This document shows, piece after piece, positions 48,769 through 56,689 of a stretch of DNA of 64,000 nucleotides. Within the stretch, counting starts at the first letter, position 1, and each line of letters starts with the position of its first letter. The notes under the pieces are model-generated. The model did no database searches and was not told the origin of the DNA. It saw nothing but the letters and a program-made list of their open reading frames with translations. The stretch spans positions 95,263 through 159,262 of the forward strand of contig QCIS01000003.1 of assembly GCA_003216535.1 (NCBI GenBank), in the 5' to 3' direction. This DNA comes from Prochlorococcus sp. AG-402-N08. GTDB taxonomy: Bacteria > Cyanobacteriota > Cyanobacteriia > PCC-6307 > Cyanobiaceae. Both the position numbers and the translations under genes were made by a program.

Positions 48769-50682
48769 ATGAATCAGAAATTTAAAACATTAATTTTATG
48801 GGCCTTACCTATACTTTTAGTAATAGCGCTTTCCTACCAATTTTTATCTTCGAACAATGTTGATTCACTTAAATCTAATGGGACTACTGTTGCACCAAGA
48901 AATTCAGCAGTAGCAAGAGTTAGTTACGGCAGATTTTTAGATTATATTAATTCAGGAAGGGTTACATCTGTTGATATTTTTGAGGGAGGCAGAAATGCAG
49001 TTATAGAGACAATAGATTCGGATTTAGATAATAAAGTTCAAAGGTTGCGTGTAGATCTTCCCGGATTAACTCCAGAACTTATAAACATTTTAAAAAATGA
49101 GGGAATCAGTTTTGATGTACATCCAGTTAAAACAGCCCCTCCTGCATTAGGAATTTTAGGTAATTTACTCTTCCCAGCTATTTTAATTGGAGGTTTAATT
49201 TTGTTAGCCAGGAGGTCAAATGGCATGCCTGGAGGCCCTGGGCAAGCAATGCAATTTGGAAAAACAAAAGCGAGATTCGCAATGGAAGCTGAAACAGGAG
49301 TTGTTTTCGATGATGTTGCAGGTGTTAATGAAGCTAAACAGGATTTACAAGAAGTTGTCACTTTTCTGAAAAAACCAGAAAAATTTACTTCTGTAGGAGC
49401 AAGGATTCCAAAAGGCGTTCTATTGGTAGGACCTCCTGGTACTGGTAAAACCCTTTTAGCAAAAGCAATTGCAGGTGAAGCAGGAGTACCATTCTTCTCA
49501 TTATCAGGTTCTGAATTTGTTGAAATGTTTGTTGGTGTTGGTGCTAGTAGAGTAAGAGACCTTTTCAAAAGAGCTAAAGATAATAGTCCTTGTTTAATTT
49601 TTATTGATGAAATAGATGCTGTCGGAAGGCAAAGAGGTGCTGGTATTGGTGGAGGTAATGATGAAAGAGAACAAACCCTCAATCAATTACTTACTGAAAT
49701 GGATGGTTTCGAAGGTAATAGTGGAATAATAATAATAGCAGCCACAAACAGGCCAGATGTTCTAGACTCAGCTCTAATGAGACCTGGAAGATTTGATAGA
49801 CAGGTAACTGTAGATGCACCTGACATAAAGGGAAGACTATCAATATTAGAAGTGCATGCTAGGAATAAGAAACTTCAAGAGGATTTAACACTTGAAAGCA
49901 TTGCAAGAAGAACTCCAGGGTTTACAGGAGCAGATTTAGCAAATCTATTAAATGAAGCTGCTATTTTAACTGCTAGGAGGAGAAAAGACTCCATCAGTAT
50001 TTCAGAAATTGATGACTCTGTAGATAGGATTGTTGCAGGAATGGAGGGTTCTCCATTGACAGATGGTAGAAGCAAAAGATTAATTGCATATCATGAGGTT
50101 GGCCATGCTCTCATAGGTTCACTAGTAAAAGCACATGATCCTGTTCAAAAAGTGACCGTCATTCCAAGAGGTCAGGCTAAGGGATTAACTTGGTTTACTC
50201 CAGACGATGAACAAACCCTTGTTAGCCGGGCTCAACTTAAGGCGAGAATTATGGGAGCTTTAGGAGGAAGAGCAGCTGAGGATGTAGTTTTTGGAAAAGG
50301 TGAAATTACAACAGGAGCGGGAGGTGATTTCCAACAAGTCGCTTCTATGGCCCGTCAAATGGTTACAAGATTTGGAATGAGTAACTTAGGTCCAATAGCT
50401 TTAGAAAGTGGTAATCAAGAAGTATTTGTTGGTAGAGATTTAATGACTAGAAGTGAAGTTTCTGATTCAATCTCTAAACAAATTGATGAAAGTGTAAGAG
50501 TTATGGTAAAAGAATGTTATAAAGAAACTTACGCTATAGTCAGCAAGAATAGAGAAGCTATGGATAAAATAGTAGATTTATTAATAGAAAAAGAAACATT
50601 AGACGGTGAAGAATTTGTAAGTATCCTTTCCAAATTCACTAAAATACCTGAGAAAGAGAGAACACCTCAATTACTAAGTTAA
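48769..50682 (+). CDS. ftsH: ATP-dependent zinc metalloprotease FtsH
   Basis: FtsH is a membrane AAA protease; in cyanobacteria it removes damaged D1 from photosystem II. The 637-aa protein has an N-terminal membrane segment (about 7-26), a lumenal or periplasmic domain, a second segment ('[20 protein letters not shown]'), Walker A '[20 protein letters not shown]', Walker B '[16 protein letters not shown]', second region of homology '[20 protein letters not shown]', and the zinc motif '[10 protein letters not shown]'. It converges with clpP, overlapping by four bases. Confidence 0.97.
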   Translation: MNQKFKTLILWALPILLVIALSYQFLSSNNVDSLKSNGTTVAPRNSAVARVSYGRFLDYINSGRVTSVDIFEGGRNAVIETIDSDLDNKVQRLRVDLPGLTPELINILKNEGISFDVHPVKTAPPALGILGNLLFPAILIGGLILLARRSNGMPGGPGQAMQFGKTKARFAMEAETGVVFDDVAGVNEAKQDLQEVVTFLKKPEKFTSVGARIPKGVLLVGPPGTGKTLLAKAIAGEAGVPFFSLSGSEFVEMFVGVGASRVRDLFKRAKDNSPCLIFIDEIDAVGRQRGAGIGGGNDEREQTLNQLLTEMDGFEGNSGIIIIAATNRPDVLDSALMRPGRFDRQVTVDAPDIKGRLSILEVHARNKKLQEDLTLESIARRTPGFTGADLANLLNEAAILTARRRKDSISISEIDDSVDRIVAGMEGSPLTDGRSKRLIAYHEVGHALIGSLVKAHDPVQKVTVIPRGQAKGLTWFTPDDEQTLVSRAQLKARIMGALGGRAAEDVVFGKGEITTGAGGDFQQVASMARQMVTRFGMSNLGPIALESGNQEVFVGRDLMTRSEVSDSISKQIDESVRVMVKECYKETYAIVSKNREAMDKIVDLLIEKETLDGEEFVSILSKFTKIPEKERTPQLLS

Positions 50683-51266
50683 ACTTTAATAGGTTTTTTA
50701 TCTAATACCAAATCAATTAATCCGTACTCAACGGCCTCGTTTGGAGACATATAAAAATCTCTATCTGTATCTTCTTTGATAGTGTCATAATCCTTTCCAG
50801 TTCTTTCTGATAATTCAGTATTAAGACGTTCTTTTAAGAACAAAATTTCATCTGCTTGAATTCTAATGTCACTGGCTTGTCCTCTAGCACCTCCAAGTGG
50901 TTGATGAATCATTATTCTTGAATGTCTAAGACTGCTTCTTTTACCTTTAGTACCTGCTGCCAGCAAAAATGCGCCCATACTAGCTGCCAAACCTACACAA
51001 ACCGTATGAATGTCAGGCTTAACATGTTGCATTGTGTCAAAGATGCCCAATCCATCATAGACAGATCCACCTGGTGAATTTATGTACATATAAATGTCCT
51101 TATCAGGGTCCTCTGCTTCAAGGAATAATAATTGAGCAACAATTCTATTAGCAGTTTCACTGGTAACTTGTTCTCCCAAAAAGATTATTCTCTCTCTTAA
51201 TAGTCTCGAATAAATATCAAAGACTCTTTCACTGCCACCAGATTCTTCTAATACTAAAGGGATCAT
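50679..51266 (-). CDS. clpP: ATP-dependent Clp protease proteolytic subunit
   Basis: The 195-aa serine protease subunit has '[20 protein letters not shown]', '[19 protein letters not shown]', the nucleophile Ser96 in '[14 protein letters not shown]', His121 in '[14 protein letters not shown]', and the Asp in '[12 protein letters not shown]'. Cyanobacteria have several ClpP/R proteins; this one keeps the triad. A TTGACT (51305-51310 on the minus strand) is a possible -35. It overlaps the ftsH stop by four bases. Confidence 0.96.
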   Translation of the reverse strand: MIPLVLEESGGSERVFDIYSRLLRERIIFLGEQVTSETANRIVAQLLFLEAEDPDKDIYMYINSPGGSVYDGLGIFDTMQHVKPDIHTVCVGLAASMGAFLLAAGTKGKRSSLRHSRIMIHQPLGGARGQASDIRIQADEILFLKERLNTELSERTGKDYDTIKEDTDRDFYMSPNEAVEYGLIDLVLDKKPIKV

Positions 51267-51346
51267 AATAATATTTATCTGTTTATTAGATATTAACGAT
51301 ATTGAGTCAACATACGCTAACCTTATTAAGGTTTACATATAAAAAA

Positions 51347-51955
51347 TTGAAAGAAAAATTGACTGTTTCAGATAGCAAAAAATTATTTCATGAAAAATTC
51401 CCCTATGTTATTCCGGGTTTATATAAGAGAATAGTTGATGAAATGCTTGTAGAACTAAATCTTCTAAATCATCAAAATGAATTTACGCAAGATTATCTCT
51501 TTTGTGTTGGTTTAACCCAAACATTCAAAGAATTAATGAAAGGATACAAGCCTGAGAAACATTTGGTTAGCCTTTTTGAATCTTTATGCAGTTCTACAAA
51601 TTTTGAAGCGAAGGAAATTAATGAAATATCTCAAAAGTCTCAAAAAGAATTCAAGGATAAAACATCTAAAGATATTTTGAAATTATTAATAGAAAAAAGT
51701 AGTTCTAAACTTTATCCTTCAAGGATTTTGAACTTAGGAATATATACATTAATTGCAAACTCCCAAGATCTCAAAGAGAAAAATGAATCAGATCAAAATA
51801 AAATTACCTCTGATATTTTTGAGAAGCTAAGCTTATCTCCTAATAAAGCAGAAAAAGATATTGGGATTTACAAAAGCAGCCTATCAAAAATGGAACAAGC
51901 AAAAGAATTAATTGAAGAACTCAGAATTAAGGATAAGAAAAAAGAACAAAAATAA
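51347..51955 (+). CDS. thf1: Photosystem II biogenesis protein Psb29/Thf1
   Basis: Psb29/Thf1 is linked to photosystem II biogenesis and, in later work, to FtsH stability. The all-helical protein has 'TVSDSKKLFHEKFPYVIPGL', 'RIVDEMLVELNLL', 'FCVGLTQTFKELMKGYKP' and 'YPSRILNLGIYTLIAN', ending in a coiled coil. The track starts at TTG 51302, but family members start just before TVSD, and the bases around 51305-51310 may belong to the clpP promoter; the TTG at 51347 (202 aa) is preferred. The nearby ftsH fits its proposed role. Confidence 0.88.
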   Translation: MKEKLTVSDSKKLFHEKFPYVIPGLYKRIVDEMLVELNLLNHQNEFTQDYLFCVGLTQTFKELMKGYKPEKHLVSLFESLCSSTNFEAKEINEISQKSQKEFKDKTSKDILKLLIEKSSSKLYPSRILNLGIYTLIANSQDLKEKNESDQNKITSDIFEKLSLSPNKAEKDIGIYKSSLSKMEQAKELIEELRIKDKKKEQK

Positions 51956-51961
51956 TAATAT

Positions 51962-52102
51962 CTATTTTTTTAATCTTTTTTTATCTTTCAAAGAGACATA
52001 GGATATATAAATTACAGCTAATGTTATGAATATGAGTAAAACAAACGATGTCAAGATTAGGAATTTACTTAAATAGATTTCATAAGTTAAAAATGAAATC
52101 AT
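51962..52102 (-). CDS. 46-aa membrane peptide overlapping petN
   Basis: This short ORF starts with ATG at 52102 in an ATGA overlap with the petN stop and ends with TAG at 51962-51964. It encodes '[20 protein letters not shown]', a continuous membrane helix (about 12-36) and a basic tail '[10 protein letters not shown]'. The overlap suggests translational coupling with petN, and the topology (one helix, positive cytoplasmic end) resembles small subunits of thylakoid complexes. No family is recognised. It fills most of the 51956-52316 gap together with petN. Confidence 0.6.
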
Positions 52103-52200
52103 ATATCAATGGATCCATCACCATTCCTTCCCCAAACAACCATGGCAATTGAAAAAGTAAAGATAGCAGCCAATGCTGCCCAACCTATTTGAAAGATCAT
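52099..52200 (-). CDS. petN: Cytochrome b6-f complex subunit PetN
   Basis: The 33-aa product is a one-helix subunit of the cytochrome b6-f complex, needed for its assembly. The sequence '[20 protein letters not shown]' followed by 'VVWGRNG' is the PetN signature: an N-terminal membrane helix and the conserved VVWGRNG near the C-terminus. It is too short for the supplied track. ATG at 52200, TGA at 52099-52101, overlapping the next small ORF by four bases. Confidence 0.94.
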
Positions 52201-52316
52201 TAGAGTATAGTAGTTTTTATAAATATAACAGAACTTCAAAATTTTTTAATCATTTTAAAGCTAAAGTTAATTTCTCAGAAACAAAAATTTCTCAATAGAA
52301 TAAAAATAAATCGAAA

Positions 52317-52595
52317 TTGGGAAGGTTAGTTTTAAATCACAGTTCAAATATAGAAGGTCTAATTCCAATACTCCAGAAGTTAGCACTAAACATAAATATC
52401 AAGACAATAACCCCAGCCGTCATATCAAGAGCCAGGGGAAGATCTTCTAAATTGATAATTAGATTGTCAGTTAAAACCATTAACGGATATAAAGCAATAG
52501 CAAGAAAGGGTAAAACAGCCCAAGAAATTTTTATTTCAACAGACTTAAGTAAAGATGAATTAATAAAAATTATAGATATTTATAATAGAAAGTAG
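52317..52595 (+). CDS. DUF2103 family protein
   Basis: The 92-aa protein starts 'MGRLVLNHSSNIEGLIPILQ' and continues 'ITPAVISRARGRSSKLIIRL', the pattern of DUF2103, described as a predicted metal-binding family. The His in 'LNHSS' is conserved. The start is TTG at 52317; no ATG or GTG is available close by. It is a conserved core cyanobacterial gene and forms the left edge of the small-ORF region. Function unknown. Confidence 0.78.
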   Translation: MGRLVLNHSSNIEGLIPILQKLALNINIKTITPAVISRARGRSSKLIIRLSVKTINGYKAIARKGKTAQEIFISTDLSKDELIKIIDIYNRK

Positions 52596-52635
52596 TTAAA
52601 TAAAAGAAGATTAGAAAATAGTCAGGAGAAAAGCA

Positions 52636-52845
52636 ATGAAATTGGCATTAAGTTTATCTATGTTTTTTTTAGCTTATTTTTCATTTAGTAATGAAACATT
52701 CTCACTTACTGACTACCAAATAAAAAGATTTTGTACAAAGGAGAAAAGGGTGGTATCGTCATGTATAAAAAATTTACAAGAGAAAAGATCTGATCTACAA
52801 AAAGGGAAGTTTATTGAAATTCCAGTAAAACCTTACAAGCGGTGA
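52636..52845 (+). CDS. Small secreted hypothetical protein
   Basis: The 69-aa protein has a signal peptide ('MKLALSLSMFFLAYFSFSNE') and a short basic mature part with two cysteines ('RFCTKEKRVVSSC') that could pair. A clear ribosome-binding site, AGGAGA, lies just upstream, supporting the start and its being a real gene. It follows the DUF2103 gene by 40 bases. Function unknown. Confidence 0.72.
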   Translation: MKLALSLSMFFLAYFSFSNETFSLTDYQIKRFCTKEKRVVSSCIKNLQEKRSDLQKGKFIEIPVKPYKR

Positions 52846-52858
52846 TTAGAAATTGAAT

Positions 52859-53128
52859 TTAAATTTCAAATTCTGATTCGAAAAGATTAAAAGCATTTTT
52901 ATAGTTTGTGAGAAGTTCTTCTGAATTATCACAAAATCCCTGCCGTTCATAATCTTCTTTTAATTCATCATATAAGTAAACCACTCTGTTAAAAGCGCTC
53001 ATATATTCTTTTTGTATGTCTTCATCATCGATATCATAGATTTTTGCTAATACTAATTCGACATTTTTTTTTGATGAATATATTTTTCTCTCAAAATCTT
53101 TATTTAACTTCCTTCTTTTTTTGGCCAT
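52859..53128 (-). CDS. Hypothetical protein, 89 aa
   Basis: The 89-aa protein begins with a basic stretch ('MAKKRRKLNKDFERKIY') and is otherwise acidic and helical ('IQKEYMSAFNRVVYLYDELK'). No membrane segment or motif is seen. It converges with the preceding secreted protein (13 bases between stops). Likely a lineage-specific gene; function unknown. Confidence 0.65.
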   Translation of the reverse strand: MAKKRRKLNKDFERKIYSSKKNVELVLAKIYDIDDEDIQKEYMSAFNRVVYLYDELKEDYERQGFCDNSEELLTNYKNAFNLFESEFEI

Positions 53129-53256
53129 TTAAAAATTTTAAATACAGATTAACATTACTCAAATTCATAGATAAATTAAATTAAAACTTATAAAATAAAA
53201 ATATAGTTTCCAAATCAAAATAAATCCTCTACATTCCAAATAAATCAATCGATGAT

Positions 53257-53694
53257 ATGAGTAAAAAAGAATCAACTAATCCTAAAGAGTTTAGAAACCA
53301 AAATTATGAAGCAAAGAAAATGAATACTTACGAAAACTCAAAGAAAATGAAAGATAAGGATCTTCCATGGTGGGTAGAGTTATTTTTTGTTCAAATAGGA
53401 TTACCAGATAAATTACTTTTAAAAATATTAAAAGCAAAAAAAACGTTTAAAGAATTAATTAAAAGTGATAAAAAATCAATAATAACTTTTTTGTTTATAG
53501 TAACTGCATTGGCATATTTCTATCCGGTTATTAAACATGCAAAAAACAAATTAGATTGTGAAGCGATTGCCAAAAATTATATTATTAAAAATAAAAATAC
53601 AATCGAATTTAACAAAAGGGAAATAAGAATGTTGTCTACAAATTTTTGTTATGGTGGTGAAGAAATCTATGAAATAGAAAATTTAAAAAATTAA
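53257..53694 (+). CDS. Hypothetical membrane protein, 145 aa
   Basis: The protein has a polar Lys/Asn-rich N-terminus (1-36), an amphipathic tryptophan-containing stretch 'LPWWVELFFVQIGLP', and a single membrane segment ('SIITFLFIVTALAYFYPVI', about 74-92). The C-terminal 50 residues contain two cysteines ('DCEAIAKNYI' and 'NFCYGGEE') and may be outside the cytoplasm. A perfect but AT-only inverted repeat overlaps the stop. No family recognised. Confidence 0.65.
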   Translation: MSKKESTNPKEFRNQNYEAKKMNTYENSKKMKDKDLPWWVELFFVQIGLPDKLLLKILKAKKTFKELIKSDKKSIITFLFIVTALAYFYPVIKHAKNKLDCEAIAKNYIIKNKNTIEFNKREIRMLSTNFCYGGEEIYEIENLKN

Positions 53695-53775
53695 ATTTTT
53701 AATTATTATCTATTAACAACCATTCCAATATTATGATAGTTACTTGAAGTTTAATAAAGTTTAAATTTTAATCTT

Positions 53776-53952
53776 ATGACTGATATAAAACAAAAAAAAG
53801 AAAACGTTAAAATGCATTTAAAAGATTTAAGGCAAAACTTAAAGAAAATGCATTTAGAAGTTACTAAAGAATTAATATTACCGCAGCCAGATGATATAAA
53901 AAAATTGATGAATAAAATGGATAAACTATTGAAATTAATAGAATCAAAATAA
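53776..53952 (+). CDS. Small helical hypothetical protein, 58 aa
   Basis: This ORF falls just below the track cut-off. It runs from ATG at 53776 to TAA at 53950-53952 and encodes a Lys/Leu-rich, heptad-like helix ('VKMHLKDLRQNLKKMHLEV') broken by 'LPQPDD'. It probably forms a short coiled coil. It is followed 41 bases on by the lipoprotein gene on the same strand. Evidence that it is a gene is only its composition and placement. Confidence 0.5.
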   Translation: MTDIKQKKENVKMHLKDLRQNLKKMHLEVTKELILPQPDDIKKLMNKMDKLLKLIESK

Positions 53953-53993
53953 ACTATAATCTAAAAAATTCGAAACCATCAAAAGTTAAAAAA

Positions 53994-54344
53994 ATGAGCA
54001 TAATAAAACAATTATCAAAAATATTTCTAATTGCAATTTTCTTGAGTTCTTGTAAAACATCAACTAATAAAGAGTTTCCCAAAAAAAATTTGGAACAGAA
54101 TTTTAATGAGAAACTTAATTCAGAAAAGAAAAGAATGGAAATAAAGTTTTCCTGTGGAGAGAATGGTATTTCAAAATACTTAGATGATGGATGGAATATT
54201 TTAAAAGAAGATTCCCAAGAAAAAATTTGTACCTGGAAATCTGTTCCTGCCACAAAAGATTGTAATATGGAAAAAGATAAAGGTTGTAAAATAACAAAGC
54301 CAGATAAGATGGGTGAAGAGAAAATTTATTTATTGGAAAAATAG
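53994..54344 (+). CDS. Small lipoprotein
   Basis: The 116-aa protein has a lipoprotein signal: 'MSIIKQLSKIFLIAIFLSSC', with the lipobox LSSC and Cys20 as the lipidated residue. The mature part is rich in Lys and Glu and has four further cysteines ('FSCGENG', 'KICTWKS', 'KDCNMEKDKGC'), which may form two disulfides. It is expected to be attached to a membrane facing the periplasm. The opposite-strand ORF at 53954-54253 is its shadow. Function unknown. Confidence 0.72.
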   Translation: MSIIKQLSKIFLIAIFLSSCKTSTNKEFPKKNLEQNFNEKLNSEKKRMEIKFSCGENGISKYLDDGWNILKEDSQEKICTWKSVPATKDCNMEKDKGCKITKPDKMGEEKIYLLEK

Positions 54345-54349
54345 ATTAT

Positions 54350-54478
54350 ATGACTCCAAAATCAGATCAAATAGTTGATTTAATTTTTAAAAAATTAAAA
54401 AACTATAAGAATAAAAAAATATTTTTAGAAAAAGAAAATTTGAATAAATTTATTCATTCTCTTTTTAACGAAAACTGA
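54350..54478 (+). CDS. Possible small protein, 42 aa
   Basis: An ATG at 54350, five bases after the lipoprotein stop, opens a 42-codon frame ending TGA at 54476-54478. The product, 'MTPKSDQIVDLIFKKLKNYK' and a charged helix, is not recognised. Close placement suggests cotranscription with the lipoprotein gene, but a frame this short can arise by chance in AT-rich DNA. Confidence 0.35.
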   Translation: MTPKSDQIVDLIFKKLKNYKNKKIFLEKENLNKFIHSLFNEN

Positions 54479-54533
54479 ATGAAAGAAGTATTTAATTTAA
54501 CTGCTATAGTTAAAATGATTTTTTAATATATGC

Positions 54534-54629
54534 ATGGATAATTTTTCTTTATTAACGGTTATTTTAATAATTATTTTTATAGTAAGTCTATATTTTTTAT
54601 TTAGAGTTACTTCTAATTCAAAGAATTAG
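54534..54629 (+). CDS. Possible one-helix membrane peptide, 31 aa
   Basis: ATG at 54534 to TAG at 54627-54629 encodes 'MDNFSLLTVILIIIFIVSLY' followed by 'FLFRVTSNSKN': one membrane helix and a short basic tail. The layout resembles small thylakoid subunits, but no family is recognised and a T-rich stretch will often translate as a helix. Weak call. Confidence 0.35.
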   Translation: MDNFSLLTVILIIIFIVSLYFLFRVTSNSKN

Positions 54630-54648
54630 AAAATATTTTTATATTATT

Positions 54649-54831
54649 TTAAATGATAGGATCATCTCTTAGTAGTAAAACTGTATGCTTGTTTAAACCA
54701 TCATTAAACCATTCCTTATATTCTGCTATAACGCACTTTTTATCTGGATTATCTAATAGATTAATTCTTTTTTTTGCATTATCTAAAGCTAATTCAATAG
54801 AGAATTTATAATCATTGGAGTTTTCTTGCAT
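54649..54831 (-). CDS. Small hypothetical protein, 60 aa
   Basis: The 60-aa soluble product ('MQENSNDYKFSIELALDNAK', then 'CVIAEYKEWFNDGLNKHTVL') has balanced composition and a helical first half, and looks like a real small gene. No motif is recognised. It is on the minus strand amid plus-strand small ORFs. Confidence 0.55.
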   Translation of the reverse strand: MQENSNDYKFSIELALDNAKKRINLLDNPDKKCVIAEYKEWFNDGLNKHTVLLLRDDPII

Positions 54832-54972
54832 AAGTTTTTATCAAATATTAGTAAAATTAAATACTTATTCTGTATTGAAAATAACAATAATAAGCGTTGA
54901 TTTGATAAGAGTATCAAGCAATACGGAAGAATTTTTAATATATTTGTGATACTTAAATTTTATTAAAATACT

Positions 54973-55167
54973 ATGTCATACGAAGCAGGCAGTAAAGAAT
55001 GTAGACATTTAATTGAAGCCAAGGAAAGCCTTCTATCAGCATTAGATGCCTTAAGCAATATTAATTCAACCGATCTAATACAAATCCAAATTAAAGAAAT
55101 TTACAATAAATTAGAACAAATGCACGATAATAGAAAAAAAATAGAATCAGCTACAAATTATCTTTGA
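54973..55167 (+). CDS. Small helical hypothetical protein, 64 aa
   Basis: The product 'MSYEAGSKECRHLIEAKESL' continues as two predicted amphipathic helices ('LLSALDALSNINST', 'IQIKEIYNKLEQMHDNRKK'), like a helical hairpin. A 141-base gap upstream holds nothing else recognisable. It converges with the next minus-strand gene, 24 bases between stops. Function unknown. Confidence 0.6.
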   Translation: MSYEAGSKECRHLIEAKESLLSALDALSNINSTDLIQIQIKEIYNKLEQMHDNRKKIESATNYL

Positions 55168-55191
55168 TTATATTCAAATTAATAAAGGTGT

Positions 55192-55389
55192 TCAATATTG
55201 GCTTTTTATCTTCCTTACCTTTTTTTCTGATAATAAATCCAATAAAGCATCAAGTTGTGCATGCACTTCCTTTGCTTCATTAAGATCTGGTAACAAATCT
55301 TCTTTTATAAGCATTTGATGCATCTCTCTAAGTTCTAACCTTATATGTCTAAGGTGAGAACATACTTCATCTATCTTAGTTGCACTCAT
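55192..55389 (-). CDS. Small helical hypothetical protein, 65 aa
   Basis: The product is nearly all helix: 'IDEVCSHLRHIRLELREMHQ' and 'EAKEVHAQLDALLDLLSEKK', suggesting a helical hairpin or coiled coil. A good -10 element (TATAAT) lies 21 bases upstream of the ATG, which supports expression from its own promoter. No family recognised. Confidence 0.62.
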   Translation of the reverse strand: MSATKIDEVCSHLRHIRLELREMHQMLIKEDLLPDLNEAKEVHAQLDALLDLLSEKKVRKIKSQY

Positions 55390-55409
55390 ATTTGCTTCAT
55401 ACTCTTTAC

Positions 55410-55415
55410 ATTATA
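55410..55415 (-). promoter_or_regulatory. -10 element for the 65-aa gene
   Basis: On the minus strand the bases read TATAAT, a full consensus -10, giving a start about 13 bases before the ATG at 55389. No clear -35 is present at the normal spacing, which is common in this lineage. Confidence 0.4.
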
Positions 55416-55525
55416 CAATATGGTCTTTTGTTGACCCACATGTTAATTTTGTTAAATTGAAAATTATTTCAAATTTAATAATTTGTCAAAATCTTTTAAA
55501 GTTAAGTTGTAGTAATTTACTCTTT

Positions 55526-55699
55526 ATGAAAAAGAAAAAATCAAAAAATAATCAAACTAATTCAAATTTAATTGATCAGAAATTAGGTCAAACAAAAAAT
55601 TCTGCAAAATTAGTACTTTTTGTATTTGGAATAGGTCCAATAATTGGCATCATATTATTTTTATATAGTAAGGGATTTTTTAATTCGCCAATTATGTAA
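55526..55699 (+). CDS. Small membrane protein, 57 aa
   Basis: The track starts at 55457, but the internal ATG at 55526 gives a more sensible product: a Lys/Asn-rich head ('MKKKKSKNNQTNSNLIDQKL') and one membrane segment ('LVLFVFGIGPIIGIILFLY') with a short tail. The 'GIGPIIGIILFLYSKG' helix is rich in Gly, as in small packing subunits. Not recognised as a known photosystem or cytochrome subunit. Confidence 0.55.
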   Translation: MKKKKSKNNQTNSNLIDQKLGQTKNSAKLVLFVFGIGPIIGIILFLYSKGFFNSPIM

Positions 55700-55756
55700 A
55701 TCTTAATTAATGTAAATTAAATTTAAATAATTAATATAAATAAAACTTATAAAAAA

Positions 55757-55960
55757 TTATTGAAATTTTTTTAATGAAAATATCCTAAATTCAACCATTT
55801 TTCTTGCATTTTCTGGATTAGAGACTAAAAATGGATGGTCTGATAAAAGTTCAAATACCTTATCTATTTTTAATCGTAAATCATCACAATCAATTTTTTC
55901 CCATTCCTCATCAAATGACATTGCAAAGCTATCAGCATTGTCATATAGTTTATTTTTCAT
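55757..55960 (-). CDS. Small acidic hypothetical protein, 67 aa
   Basis: The 67-aa product ('SFAMSFDEEWEKIDCDDLRL', then 'VFELLSDHPFLVSNPENARK') is acidic and probably helical. No motif or membrane segment is seen. It converges with the preceding membrane peptide across an AT-only stretch. Function unknown. Confidence 0.58.
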   Translation of the reverse strand: MKNKLYDNADSFAMSFDEEWEKIDCDDLRLKIDKVFELLSDHPFLVSNPENARKMVEFRIFSLKKFQ

Positions 55961-56150
55961 AATAATTAGAATTTAAATTAATAAAATTTCAGAAATCCGA
56001 CCAAATCTGAAAGAGTAATTAGAGGAAGCATATAAAACTATCCTCATGAATATTTGAGAAATAACTTGCTATGAGTGTTCCTTAAAAATTATACTTTAAT
56101 CTCATTCTTTAAATTTTCACATAGTACTATTAATCAAAAACTGATTTGAT

Positions 56151-56172
56151 TTGACAGAAGTGTTACAATAAC
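56151..56172 (+). promoter_or_regulatory. Promoter/operator candidate for the RHH-like gene
   Basis: A consensus TTGACA (56151-56156) is followed by TACAAT (56164-56169), itself inside a small palindrome GTTA-CAA-TAAC (56162-56172), 18-40 bases before the ATG. TTGACA is too close to TACAAT to be its -35; it may pair with CATATG 19 bases on. The palindrome would suit autoregulation by the ribbon-helix-helix protein it precedes. Inference only. Confidence 0.3.
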
Positions 56173-56189
56173 GACATATGTAAAGATTC

Positions 56190-56558
56190 ATGGAAAATAA
56201 AGTTAAAAGAATAGGTTATCTACCGAGAAAAAGAGTACTTGAAATTATTGATGAAATTTCTAAGAGCGAATCTATAAGTAGATCTAAGGTAGTTGGAATA
56301 TTAGTTGAGGAAGCATTAGATGCTAGAGGTATTGCGAATTTTGGATATAGCAATATCAGTAAGTCAAATATATACAAGTCGGATAATTATAAAGATCTCC
56401 AAAATGAGAATGCCCACTTAAAAGATTCTGAAGATGAATTTGTTGATGATAGTGGCTACACAGTTTCTTCTCACAAAACTTTAGATCGCTCAATTTCTTC
56501 TGCAGATATTGAATTAGCAAATAAAATTAATATTCTTAAGGAATCTGGATTAATTTGA
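56190..56558 (+). CDS. Ribbon-helix-helix-like protein
   Basis: The 122-aa protein opens with a pattern typical of the ribbon-helix-helix fold: a basic strand 'KVKRIGYLPRKRVLEIID', helix 'EISKSESIS', then 'RSKVVGILVEEALDARGI'. Such domains bind DNA as dimers and often control their own gene or a partner. The remaining 75 residues are polar and look unstructured. A palindrome lies in the promoter region. The DUF2130 gene follows after 131 bases on the same strand. DNA binding is inferred. Confidence 0.6.
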   Translation: MENKVKRIGYLPRKRVLEIIDEISKSESISRSKVVGILVEEALDARGIANFGYSNISKSNIYKSDNYKDLQNENAHLKDSEDEFVDDSGYTVSSHKTLDRSISSADIELANKINILKESGLI

Positions 56559-56689
56559 CTTACATTTAGTAATTTATTTTATTTTTAATGCATAACATTG
56601 GATCATTGTTTATTCTTAGTCAAGAATAATATTCTTTTTACATAATTCGAATATTAAATCCTTTCTAGTATTAATGTTGCAATTAAAAA

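Noticed and set aside
49038-49682. 214-aa ORF antisense to ftsH
   Set aside because: It is a long open shadow of the conserved AAA domain, Pro/Ser/Thr-rich low-complexity translation, no family pattern.
53685-53708. AT-only inverted repeat overlapping the stop of the 145-aa membrane protein gene
   Set aside because: Arms contain only A and T, which are expected by chance in this DNA and would make a very weak hairpin; not called a terminator.
53954-54253. 99-aa minus-strand ORF
   Set aside because: It lies over the lipoprotein gene, which has a clear lipobox; the antisense product is Phe/Ser-rich shadow.
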